From positions 4,464,001-4,528,000 of the forward strand of contig OZ024841.1 in the NCBI GenBank assembly GCA_964017145.1: a DNA stretch of 64,000 nt. The letters run 5' to 3'. The position numbers and the translations under genes were made by a program. The notes below the pieces were generated by a model. The model did not search any database and was not told the origin of the DNA. It was given only the letters and a program-made list of their open reading frames with translations. Below are positions 49,839 through 60,600 of this stretch, piece by piece. Origin of the DNA: Agrocybe praecox (Eukaryota > Basidiomycota > Agaricomycetes > Agaricales > Agrocybaceae). The first letter of the stretch is position 1. Every line of letters starts with the position of its first letter.

Positions 49839-52660
49839 GTGTATCACACACACGGATATCCTAATTTCTAATCACTCAAAATCTACGAGGCATTTATTTT
49901 CCGCCTGCTATTGTCAAGCAATCATGTTTATCTTCAATTTTGTTATCTTATCTTGTATATAATGTGATGAAACCAAATATATATATTACCTTATCTAATC
50001 TAATCTCATGGGCTGTGTACATCAATTGGATAAAAAAAGACTGAACCACTTGTGTCTAAGAATAGTAATTTTGGTTTATTTTTGAATGTCACCCAAACTC
50101 ATCCTTTCCAATCCATCCTTTAATGTCAAGATTTGTAGGCACAAACATGAGATATATATCGAGATATATTATTAGAACATATTTCTCATTTTTCCCGCCT
50201 GAAAACAAACCCAATGTTGCAGAATTGTTGAAAAACATATAAAATAACCCAAACAAGCAATGTTTGGACATGCTTGTCCATTGATAGCCAGATAATAGGC
50301 TGTCAAATTTTGGTGGCACTTGCCAGGCCTGGTGTGCTCCATTCTGGATACATGCCCAATGTCTGGTAGGTACCAGTATATGATGTAAGAAAATGAATGC
50401 TATGGCTGCTCTCCCACCTTTGGCGGGCCTCAACAGCAAGGCGATGAAGAACAATACATTCGTCGCACCAAGAAATGGTGCAGCCCCAAGACTCGTGCAG
50501 GATGATAAGGGCTAACCAAGAGCATTGTGCCAATGTAAATAGGGAGCGGGTACTTGGTACTTGCTCCTGTGGGCTTGGAGGGCCTTCATTGATGTTGAGA
50601 CTCGAGCCTGCGGGAGTGGCTCATTACAATGAGTTTTGTGAATATCTAGATAGGAAAAGCGAGGGGGGAATAAAATAAAATAAAAATTCCTTCTTTCCGG
50701 GTGAATTATCAATGTATGGAGACAACGACAACAGCACAGCCAATATCAATTGTCATGTTTGTGTTTACATTTAGGTGAGAGTGATTTAGCAAGAGGCATG
50801 CAAAAGCAAGCAGTAGCAGAGGAGGGCAGAGTGACAGTAGTGGTCAACCGTTCACTGTTGGTGGAAGAGCGAAGATTGATGGTTTGATTTTGACCCAAAT
50901 CGGGACATTCTCATGCCAGACCGGCTGATAACCGGAGCCAGGCACATTTTTGTCATTAAACACAACGATGGAGATGCAACATGACCTAATGGAAAATCTA
51001 TTTCATAGAACTTTCCTTGAAAAGCAAAATGTAAGGCTCCAACCATTTTATTTGCATTTAAAATTTTGAGTAAATAAAATGTAAATGGTAAATAAACTAT
51101 TTAAAATTGGTTTAAATGGTAGAAAATGGTAATTAAATGCGGAATATTTTTGAGAGATGAAGTCCATCATATCTATCGTTAAATGGCTTCAACAGCAGAT
51201 ATATATATCATTAAAATTATGAGATAGGTGCTCGTATGTCTTTGGGAGTCGAACACATATGATGAATTATCAAGTCAAAAGAGTCACAGAAGTCACAAAC
51301 CCATAAGTGTTGTGTGCAGCACCAGATCGGCACATCAATTGAAAATTTTGTTATACCCAGGGCATACCAAGAACAGCATATGGAAATCTTGGACCTGACA
51401 GAGCTTCTATAGATCATTCTAATGACCAAAAGTTCTTTAATATATATACTATTTATTTACCATTTAATACCATTTATTTACTATGTACAGGGTCTCGTAA
51501 ATAAAATGGTAAATAAATGGAAATGGTTGGAGCCTTAGCAAAATGAGCAAGATACTGTTGATTTTTTATTTAGTACTGTTTAAGGCAAAAGCAACCGGAG
51601 TACATTGTTACCATATGGCCAATTTGATGCCATCACTGATGGGGGTTAACAAGGGTCAGAGAAAGTCACAGAAAGTCCTTGATTAAAAGGACTTGTTTTG
51701 CAGGGCCACCACTATGCATGGCAGTATGAGTCTTTATTTTTTATTTTTTATTTTTTCTTAGTAGTGTACTATGTCACACCCGTGTACATGGATATGTTTT
51801 TTTTTCCCAGAGATATGCGACAAGAAAAACAAAAATAGCATTAACAAAAAAAAACACAATATATGTACGTGTGTTAATGTTCACATCTAAGTACATAAAG
51901 AGAAATTAAGTGCTCGATATTCTTTAAATGACAGCATGTGAGTACGTACCTTGAAACCATCATTCCTCGATGCACGTAGGCCTCCCACACATATCCCTCC
52001 ATACTACTGCAAAAAACATATTGACCGTTATACCTTCATTGGAGTCGAAAATCTCAAAGACCTGTTGTCTGGCTCCTGCGGCATCATATGTGATGACCAG
52101 AAACTGAAGGTTGTTAGCGGCTGCCACATATGTCCACTTACAAAGTGTGAGTACTAGTGTGCATATGACTTATCGACTTCATCTTCAATTCCAGGGCACA
52201 AGAGGAAATATTCGAGTCACGACTCGAAGTCCTGTGTTATGTATATTCTCGCAACCTACAGCTCTTCATTATTTGTTATATGGACAACTACAAGAAGTCG
52301 CTCGATAGTCACAACATTGTGGCAGATGGGCAAGTGGGTATTGTTTATAACACTTTAGGCAGCAGATCGGACAAATGAGCTTGGGATCTGGGATCTGGGG
52401 TCAAGCAAGAAAGATGACATAGTCCATAGTCGTTTGAATGTCACGGGGAAGGGTAATAGTAGGTGGTGCAGAGGACATGCTCATTGCTGTCCGAGACAGA
52501 TTTGGATTACCAGATTGATGGTGTAGCCTGCTATTGCCTTCAGAGTGCAACTGGCAGTTGAGCGATTGACTCCACAGACCAGGTATGGCCAGCCACCAAG
52601 CTTGCTCATCAAGGACTGGATATCCCAATGCAAACTTGCAATAGCTGAAAAAATAATATC
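49839..52660. other. decayed transposon sequence, no intact gene
   Basis: Short minus-strand frames (for example 51046-50852 and 50533-50303) look like scraps of one or more coding regions but have no identifiable motif. The stretch aaataaaatggtaaataaa recurs around 51060-51130 and 51450-51525 in opposite senses. Confidence 0.35.
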
Positions 52661-52662
52661 CA

Positions 52663-53000
52663 TTACTTCCCAATCAAGGATTGTGAAGACAAAAACTTAC
52701 TTTCTACGCCCATAATTGAATGGAACTGAAGGGACTGGTTGTCACGGGTATTCGACGTAGCTGCAGGTGCGGTCGGCCCCAAGTCCATCTCAATTGGCTC
52801 CAGTGATTGATGATTCCCAAGCTCAAAGTCCTTTGCACGATGTTTTTTTCTGGGCCGAAGGTGCAATCATCTGGCAGGGAACAATCTTTCCATCATCATT
52901 TGTGTAAGTCTTCTTGCTGCATTTCTCTCGACACATACAGAGCACATGAGGATAAGACTTGGTGCTGGGCTGATGTTCCATAGCAGGTACTAATAAGCAA
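52663..53000 (-). pseudogene. N-terminal remnant of a transposon protein with a Cys motif
   Basis: MEHQPSTKSYPHVLCMCREK continues CSKKTYTNDDGKIVPCQ. An extra A in the a-run near 52843 shifts the frame; the downstream frame resumes KKHRAKDFELGNHQSLEPIE. The C-x-C...C pattern resembles N-termini of Agaricomycete transposon proteins, but I cannot name the family. Confidence 0.4.
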
Positions 53001-53791
53001 ATATACTGGTTCTGGAACACACACAAATGGAAACTAGTCAGGACATAGGCATTGAATAAGAAACATTGGATACGAGCCATCGAAAACTGAAGCAAAAAAA
53101 GCCAGTACATTTGAAAGGTGGAGGCAGAGATAGAAACGAATAGAAACTAGATCTGGACTAACATACACATAATTGAAATGTTTGATTTCTTCCTGATTTC
53201 CAAATCCTTCCGTTTCTTCAACCTGCACTCAGCGCAGCCGCTACAGCCTTTCCAGTGTCCAAAAGTCCTTCCCCAGCAATAACCAGTTCGGTTTCCAGCA
53301 TCTGGCAGGCTACAAGAATGTAATGATTTGGACCTTTTCTCGGACATCATCCCACTTCTAGATACCCTGTTGTTATTTGTTTTGCATGGACTTCTGTTAT
53401 TTCTATCTAATCTCCTACCGTAGTCACTCCTTTTGATTAGATATATGTTCTCTATGTTTCACCCCTTGAATCACCTGATTATGTGGTTCTAGGGTATATA
53501 AAGCCTCTCCTGCTCTGCATAGTCCCCCAGTGAATTCATAACTGTTTAAAACCATCTATCAAGTTTCTTTGTGTGCCAATACTCCCTCGTTGTCGCTGTC
53601 ACCAGTCACAATGTTCCCTTATTGTCACATCTTTTTGACAAAACAAACCTCTATCTTCTCTTTCTTTTCTACTCTCACATAAAAACTCATTGCTCGACAT
53701 ACTGGAACCTCCAGCCTGATCAACCGCAACCTACCAACATCCAGCAACCACAAAAACCTCAAAAACAATCATTTTTCTATTCGCTAAGTAC

Positions 53792-54588
53792 TTGAATATC
53801 TATACTATGACTATTAACACTACTAGAACCTATTTGTTGCGTGTTCAAATGAAACCCAGCTCGACCAAGAGTGCTGGTATCGAAGCAGGGAATGCCACGG
53901 ACATTGGCATCCATCAGAGCTCCCCTAACCCTGACTCACCACGCAGATCGTACAGCAATGTTGCTGCTAGTCGTCCACCTTCCCCACTGTTTGGTGGCCT
54001 GGAAGAGAAACCCTCACCTGTCCGCTTTGATAGTGTTGACAACCATCAGGCGCAAGATAGTCCCACAGTCAGACATAATGGGCATATATATTTGCCAAGC
54101 GTATCTGTAACAATTGATAAATATAATTATGATTCCGATGAATCCGGAATGTGGACTACTGTAAGGCGCAGACGTGCACAATCAGTTACCCCAAAATTGG
54201 TCCAAAAGACCCAACTCAATAAGATACAACCCATTGAGGATGATGAACTAAATGCTGTAGTCAAAGAAGCAGAGAAAACCCTAGACACAAAACACTCATT
54301 AAACAGGAGCCAAGGTCAATCCCACAGCTATCCAAAAAAGAGCATGCTGAGAAATTGGCTTCTGGTAAATGTTTCCGATGGGGCGAAGCTGGCCACTTGG
54401 CCCGAAATTGTCCCCAAGGGAACACTGTCTGGTCATCAGGAAACAAACCTCCTGAACTGCCTAACTTTAATGTGGAATTAACTGCAGAACCAGATGAAGC
54501 TGAAGAGCAAGTAAAAGTGCTCGATAGCTTACCTTTAGATTCATCAGGAAAACTGACTTTGTCTTGGAAGGTCTTTCGGGATCTCTAA
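53792..54588 (+). pseudogene. retrotransposon gag remnant with a mutated zinc knuckle
   Basis: The first frame has SYSNVAASRPPSPLFGG and GMWTTVRRRRAQS, typical of gag proteins of basidiomycete retrotransposons. After a frame change near 54300-54350 the zinc knuckle reads CFRWGEAGHLARNC: the second cysteine of CCHC is Trp. The frame ends at 54588 in the segment GKLTLSWKVF. No protease, RT or integrase follows, because the next sequence is the duplicated remnant and the Tc1-like insertion. Confidence 0.7.
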
Positions 54589-54911
54589 AGACCAAGAAGA
54601 TGCAAAAGATAAAAAGAGAATTACGGATCTTTCAAAGCAAGGTGCTCTTGTAACTAATGTGGGAAAGTGCTTTCAAAGACTCTCAAAGACACCACAAAGA
54701 TGCCACAAAGATCCAGAAAGACTACTGAAAGACTACTGAAGCCTATTCAAAGACTCTGAAAGCTGGTTTAGAGACTCTAACAGCCAATGCAAAGACACCT
54801 GTAGCCAATGCAGGGATACCAATAGCCGATTTAAGAATGTGTAAACAGACACTTTCAGTCAACAGATAATTAATTAATTATATTTAAAATACACAATTAG
54901 GTAGGTACATA

Positions 54912-56506
54912 CAGTGGGGGACAAAACCGTTACAATGTTTTGTACATTTCAAGTAAACCAGAGATAACTTGGGAACCAGGCAAGCTAGAACCTTGAAATT
55001 TTAAATTTAGATAGTCCTGAATGTTATTTACCCAAACATATGTCAATGATTATGTAAGCACCATTTCTTCCCACACTACAAATTATTTAAAAGTACAAGT
55101 ACATTGTAACGGTTTTGTCCCTCTTGAAAATTATATACTATTTACACTATTCAGTACTTGGTATAGCCTCCCTTGGCCTTAGCAACAGCTGCAACCCTTC
55201 TAGGCATACTTTCTATCAAATTCTGACACACAGAGGCTGGAATTTCATTCCACACCTTCTGTGTCCTTTCCCAAAGTTCTGCTATGCTAGAAGGGGCTGT
55301 TTCATAGTCTCCAAGCCTTGCCTTGAGATGAACCCAAAGGTGTTCAATTGGGTTGAGGTCTGCTGATTGAGGGGGCCACACCATAACTTCCATACCACTG
55401 TCTTTTAGCCAGTTCATGGCCTTTTTGCTCTTGTGCTTGGGGTCATTGTCTTGCTGAAAAATGACATCCTCTGGGTTCTTGTTGTAATATGCAAGGCTTT
55501 GCTGGAGTTCATCATCCAGAATGGACACATAGAGGTCAGCATCCATCCTCCCATCAATCTTGGTCCCATACCCAACTCCTTCCCAAAACATACAGCCCCA
55601 AAACATCAAATTCCCTCCTGCAAATTTGACAGTGCCCTCTACCAGCCTATCACTAAGCCCCTCTCCTGGCATTTTCCACACCCACTTCCTCCCATCTGAC
55701 CCCAAACGATTGACTTTGGTCTCATCTGTGTAGACAACACGCTTCCAGTCATCAACGGTCCAGTGTATATGGCTCATTGCAAAGTCCATGCGTTCCTTCC
55801 TATGTCGTTTGGAGAGGAAAGGCCGTTTCTTCTTGACTACAGCCTTTAATCCAGTGCTCCGAAGTGCTCTGCGAACAGTCTTTGATGATAGAGGCTGGTT
55901 GGTAATGTCTTTCAAGGTTTTGGCAACCTCAACAGCATTTTCAGCCTTGCGAGAAGAGATAAGGCGTATGGCATATTTGATATTGGATGGTGAAAGCTTG
56001 CGAGGACGACCACCAGTGGACTTGGGAAGGTCAGAGCAGTATCTGTTGCGGATACGGGATATAGAGGCAATAGAACAACCAGTAATAGCTTCAATTTGGT
56101 GAGAAGAATAACCTTGGGTAAGAAGATGAATGATGTGGGTGCGTTGGGCAGTAGTAATGCAGTGCATAGTGAAATAATGAGTTGTGGGGGGCCACAAGCA
56201 TTGTACAAGAGTATATATACCTTTTCCCAACCAATCACATGATTTTATTTGCACTTATTTGGGTGTAATCAACAAAGTCAGGTGATTTGACTGAGAGGGA
56301 CAAAACCGTTACAATGTACTTGTACTTTTAAATAATTTGTAGTGTGGGAAGAAATGGTGCTTACATAATCATTGACATATGTTTGAGTAGATAACATCCA
56401 GGACTATCTAAATTTAAAATTTCAAGGTTCTAGCTTGCCTGGTTCCCAAGTTATCTCTGGTTTACTTGAAATGTACAAAACATTGTAACGGTTTTGTCCC
56501 CCACTG
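54912..56506 (-). mobile_element. intact Tc1-like transposon (1595 bp)
   Basis: Flanked by TA on both sides (54910-54911 and 56507-56508). It has inverted terminal repeats of about 210 bp (54912 to about 55124, and about 56294 to 56506) and one uninterrupted transposase gene. Each terminal repeat carries the motif GGACAAAACCGTTACAATGT at its outer end and its reverse complement at its inner end. Confidence 0.93.
55151..56167 (-). CDS. Tc1-like transposase, DD34E, 338 aa
   Basis: Cut-and-paste DNA transposase. The start at 56167 (MHCITTAQRTHII) is preferred because a TATATATAC box lies at 56212-56221, inside the longer frame. N-terminal paired-type helix-turn-helix (LLTQGYSSHQIEAITGCS...ISRIRNRY, then KTVRRALRSTGL) with a GRPRKL linker between the two DNA-binding parts. 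Catalytic residues: Asp in VYTDETKVNR, Asp in FQQDNDPKHKS, Glu in NPIEHLWVHLK, with 34 residues between the last two. The length is that of active Tc1 family members and there are no stops. Likely able to act if expressed. It also matches the decayed copy at 46 kb. Confidence 0.93.
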   Translation of the reverse strand: MHCITTAQRTHIIHLLTQGYSSHQIEAITGCSIASISRIRNRYCSDLPKSTGGRPRKLSPSNIKYAIRLISSRKAENAVEVAKTLKDITNQPLSSKTVRRALRSTGLKAVVKKKRPFLSKRHRKERMDFAMSHIHWTVDDWKRVVYTDETKVNRLGSDGRKWVWKMPGEGLSDRLVEGTVKFAGGNLMFWGCMFWEGVGYGTKIDGRMDADLYVSILDDELQQSLAYYNKNPEDVIFQQDNDPKHKSKKAMNWLKDSGMEVMVWPPQSADLNPIEHLWVHLKARLGDYETAPSSIAELWERTQKVWNEIPASVCQNLIESMPRRVAAVAKAKGGYTKY

Positions 56507-57340
56507 TATGAGTATTATTTTAACTATCACTATTATTATCAAATTATATCTAGCAAATAGTCAGGAAAAGAATAGAAACAAGAAAGAGAAAGAGGAGTGG
56601 AGAAGAGGAAGAGAAGAAGGTGGAGAAGAAGGGGGAGAAGAAGGGAAGGGAAGGGAAAGAGGGGAAGGGAAGGGGAAAAGGACAAGGGAAGGGGGAGAGG
56701 GGATGGAAGGGTGGTTACCTGTGGACAGCAACGATCAGCAATGAGATAGTGTGGATGGGGTACTTACCTTGTAGTACCTGTTCCCTGTGTTCTCCCCCTT
56801 CGCTGTTGTCCTACAACTCATCCCCACTGTGCCATGTCACACCCCTACCACTGCCCGTGTTCCTTCATGCTCATTGGTGTATGTGCTGGCAATCATTGTC
56901 ATTGTCATTATGGGCTGTGCTGGTGCTACATTGCACCATGCTGGCTTTGTCGGCATTTTATTGTATTCGCGTTGTCCTCATTGGTGTTTGCATTGTTGTT
57001 GTTTGTCGTCAAGCTTGGCCCCTTGTGTTTGTTGGCTGGTGTGCTGGCAGCCATCGGCAGCGGCAACGACGTTTGGTGTTCAGGTTGTGTTGCACTTGTT
57101 GTTGTTGTTTGCATCATCATCAAGGTGTGGTAGCAACAGGGAATGGTGGTGGTGGACGGTAGTGGTGGCAAATGGCAGTGATGGGCAGTGGTAATGGCAA
57201 ACAGCAGTGGTGGATGGTGGTGGTTGTGCAAAAAGCAGTGTGATGTGTCAACATCACACTGTCCGTCACTGTCATACATGGTGAGTGTGACATCACCTGC
57301 ATAGGTTTGTAAAATTGTACAAGTCCAAAGTCAAATTATC
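56507..57340. repeat. microsatellite and low-complexity DNA
   Basis: 56560-56710 is an (A)GAAGG/GGGAAG purine tract on the plus strand; 57120-57240 is rich in GTGGTGG/GGCAGTGGT. Long open frames here are products of the skewed composition. Confidence 0.7.
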
Positions 57341-57860
57341 TTATCTTATCTATAGTGTGGCTGTGGAAATGTCACATGATTGTGAAAAAACACCATTGTG
57401 CATAATGGTGATTTCCCACACTGGACGCTGCATTGCTGGTTGGCTTGTAGGTACATGCGCCTTTTGCACAGCCATATCAAATATTTTTATATGGTTGTGT
57501 AGAGAAAAATCGGGGCATGTTTGTAAATATTTATTATAACATAAGCTTTGTTTGTTCAGGTGCAAAATGCAAAAAGATTTTTGAAGTGGCTGTTAAAATC
57601 AAAATAAATAATGTAAATATTTGTACAGAGCCAAACATTTATGCTAAAAATATGAAAAAATGTGTTTGGTGCTTATTTGTGGCCAAATATTTGTAAACTG
57701 CAAAGTGGTCTAAAAATATTTTTTCATAAATATAAATAGATCTAACATAGGCTATGATTGTCTATCATGTGTCAATGGTGTTTATTTCAAAATCTCAAAG
57801 TCCAAAATCATCTTGCTTATTTGTTTGTTTTAATCCAAAAATAGTTTTGGGCATCTTGGA
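57340..57860. repeat. dispersed non-coding repeat shared with about 47780-48230
   Basis: Common elements: gtagagaaaaat, ggttcag/tgttcagg...caaaatgcaaaa, aaatcaaaataaa, and the tail aatctcaaagtccaaa. Confidence 0.5.
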
Positions 57861-58931
57861 AAGAGCTTAAAAGACAGTTTGGTAATCAGAGAGATGAACT
57901 TAGTCCCAAAGATGCCCAAAGACTCAGAAAGATACAAAAAGACTCAGAAAGATTAGGTCAGTCTATTAATTACCTAAAGCTCCCCCAGACAAAAATAGGT
58001 TTTCCTGATGCAATACATGCATAGAAGAGCAGCAGGCTTTGCCATGGCACATACCATAGGGGTACCGTGGGCCGAAGTAGCCCAGTTTTTACTCACTGAT
58101 GGAATAACTTCATCATATCCAACTGTGACCCCTGATCTATATCATGAGGATCGGTTTTGGGTTGGTTTAGAAATTGACCCTGATACCAAACAAGATTGCT
58201 ATGTAATCACTGACCACAATTTTGAACTTCATACAAAAATCCCTTGTCATTTAATGGAGAACTCCACTCTTGACTTGATATCCTGGTATTGAGATACACT
58301 CTTAGCCGACGGTTTTTACTATCAAAAATTGTGGGAAAGCACCTTTAATCTCATCCAAATTGAGACGACGCTGAATAGACCACCCCACAACTGGGACCCT
58401 GATCTAGCATACAATTCAGATAGTTCCAATATAATTGATTCCGATTCCAAAGATAGCATTCCCGGATTAGAACCCATTGAGGAAACAGATAAAGAACTCG
58501 AGGAAACACCCTATGATGGAAATATTGACTCACAAGAGTTAACAAAGAATTCTGATGCTGATTCAGAATATTTATTCCCTGCACTGGATATAATTGATTA
58601 TCTTCACCGTGACTTTGATAATGTTAGTTGCAGAATCTCTGAAAATTTAAGTAGTGTATCAGACACTCTCAATTCAGAAAGCACGAGAGAACCATCAAAT
58701 GTTATGGGTGATATATTTGGAGATCGTCTGAAGGCGATATTGGATAGATGTCAACCCTTCCCTGGTAATAGGGACGGAGCATTCAAATACAGATTTAAAA
58801 TTCGTCGATTGACTACTGGGTTTTATGATGTGTACAACACAACACAATTATTCAACACCCAAATACATGTATCCCATTTAAGACATGAACTGCTTTCGCC
58901 GGTGATACGACTGGTGTTTGGCTGTGACTGA
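57850..58931 (+). pseudogene. decayed retroelement frames
   Basis: Frames near 57850-58010 (WKELKRQFGNQRDELSPKDA), 58008-58292 (DRFWVGLEIDPDTKQDCYVI ... LDLISWY) and 58329-58931 are separated by stops. The ending ...LDLISWY resembles ...FNLVDWY in the gypsy-like element at 60.96 kb, so the same module occurs in both. No catalytic motif is present. Confidence 0.45.
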
Positions 58932-60600
58932 ACTTTAACCAGGTATCTATCCTACTTAATTTTCGGCATAATAAACATGTTTATTATTAAGTCTACATAA
59001 GTACAGAGTGAAGATAGCTACATGTTTGGCTAGGGGAAACCATTCTATGAGCCCTAGGACGAACCTTACGAATGCTAGAGTTAGTTATAGTAGTTCCTCG
59101 GAAATGCGTGGAATGCTTTAACAGCGATGCAGCAGGATCAAAGGCTCCTAGGATAATATTCAGCCATCAGGAATGTAAGCTAGAGCCTGCAGATAATAAG
59201 CCTAACAGCGCTATAGCCACTTATTATTACGCGGTGCGCGACACGTCCACATCTACTTAATATGGAAACGGAAAGTTCCCACCATATGAAAGTACATGTA
59301 AACTACTGCCAACGTTCCTAGGAACGCTAACTCAAGGCGATCGGACTGATCCTAGCATTAACAAAGTACATTACTGGTCCCTAGGAACATAGTGGGCACT
59401 ATGCAAACGACGAGACAAGCACTAGTAATGTCAATTAGGACTTGCCGACGTCTGCTCGAGTCAGATCGCCGATAAACCTAAAAGGAGAAGTTCCTAGGAA
59501 CGCTTACACATGGTCTTAAGACCCTCGGATATGCGCAGTTACCTTAAATGGCAGTTGTGGAGCCAAGGATTGTAGATCTATACGATACCACAGTACTCCG
59601 ATGCTTCGGACCCTAGGACATTGATCAATGATCATCGGCTAATGCAAATAAGCGCCCTCGGAGCGTCATGCTCGAGTCAGTGACTTGCCCAACCATACAA
59701 ACCCTTCTGAGGATATTTAAAAGCACACATGGCACCCTCTTGGCGCTTATGCATCGAGTGGAGCTGCAGTGCACCAACCAATAGTATTGTTTCCTTTATT
59801 TTCCGAGCATTTCCGATTCATTCCAAGTATTCCTATATTTTCCGAAACCCAACAGTATATAAGCAGCCTGTAAATATAGAAGCAACCCAGACAACGTAGA
59901 ACCCAGTTCTTTATACTCCTAGGAGAAAGCCAAAGTGCCTATCCGATGGTTATTGACTATTGGAAGCTAAAGCGTCTCCGTGGAAGTTGGCATAATTAAT
60001 ATGATTCCATCTGAAGTGTTACTTGTTAAATTTGGCGTGATCCAATTGACTTGAGTTAACTTGTAGAGTTCTCAAGGAACATTAGAAAGTGTGTTGGGAT
60101 AAAGTTTCCTCTGTATTAAGTGACATAAAGCTTGATACCCGCCTAAGTGGCAAAGATTGTCTAAGTGACGCCTAAGTGGCCCGTTCTAGGGATAAGTTCC
60201 CTGCCTAAGTGGTGAATATTGTCTAAGTGACGCCTAAGTGGCCCGTTCCTAGGGATAAGTTCCCTGCCTAAGTGGCAAATTGTCTAAGTGACGCCTATGT
60301 GGCCCGTTTTGGATTGAGTCCCCATTCTAAGTGATTAAAAGACTTTGGATTGAGTGTCCAGCCTAAGTGGCGAACCAACTTATTTATACCTTTTGTGGAG
60401 ACACATTAAATCAACTGTTTAACCCTCCAAGGAACAGTACTTGTGCTGTTTCTCACTCTCTGAGACTTCCTAGGAAGTATCTTGATCATCAAAAATGTCC
60501 CTTCTGTGAAGATAAACGTAATCAACGACGTGTATCGTGTATCCCTCCTGAGAAGAACTAATCAAATTGATTGGGTTTTGTTACGGACTGTATACAAAGT
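58932..60600 (+). mobile_element. LTR-like region of a Ty3/gypsy-type element
   Basis: Contains a TATATAAG box (59851-59858), several copies of the palindrome GTTCCTAGGAAC (59314-59325, 59489-59500 and variants), and a cluster of short direct repeats cctaagtggc...gtctaagtgacg (60140-60320). The last 500 bases reappear inverted at 63372-63824. The exact LTR start was not determined. Confidence 0.55.

Noticed and set aside
56620..57279. long frames of 100-180 codons on both strands
   Set aside because: They come from purine-rich and GTG-rich simple sequence.
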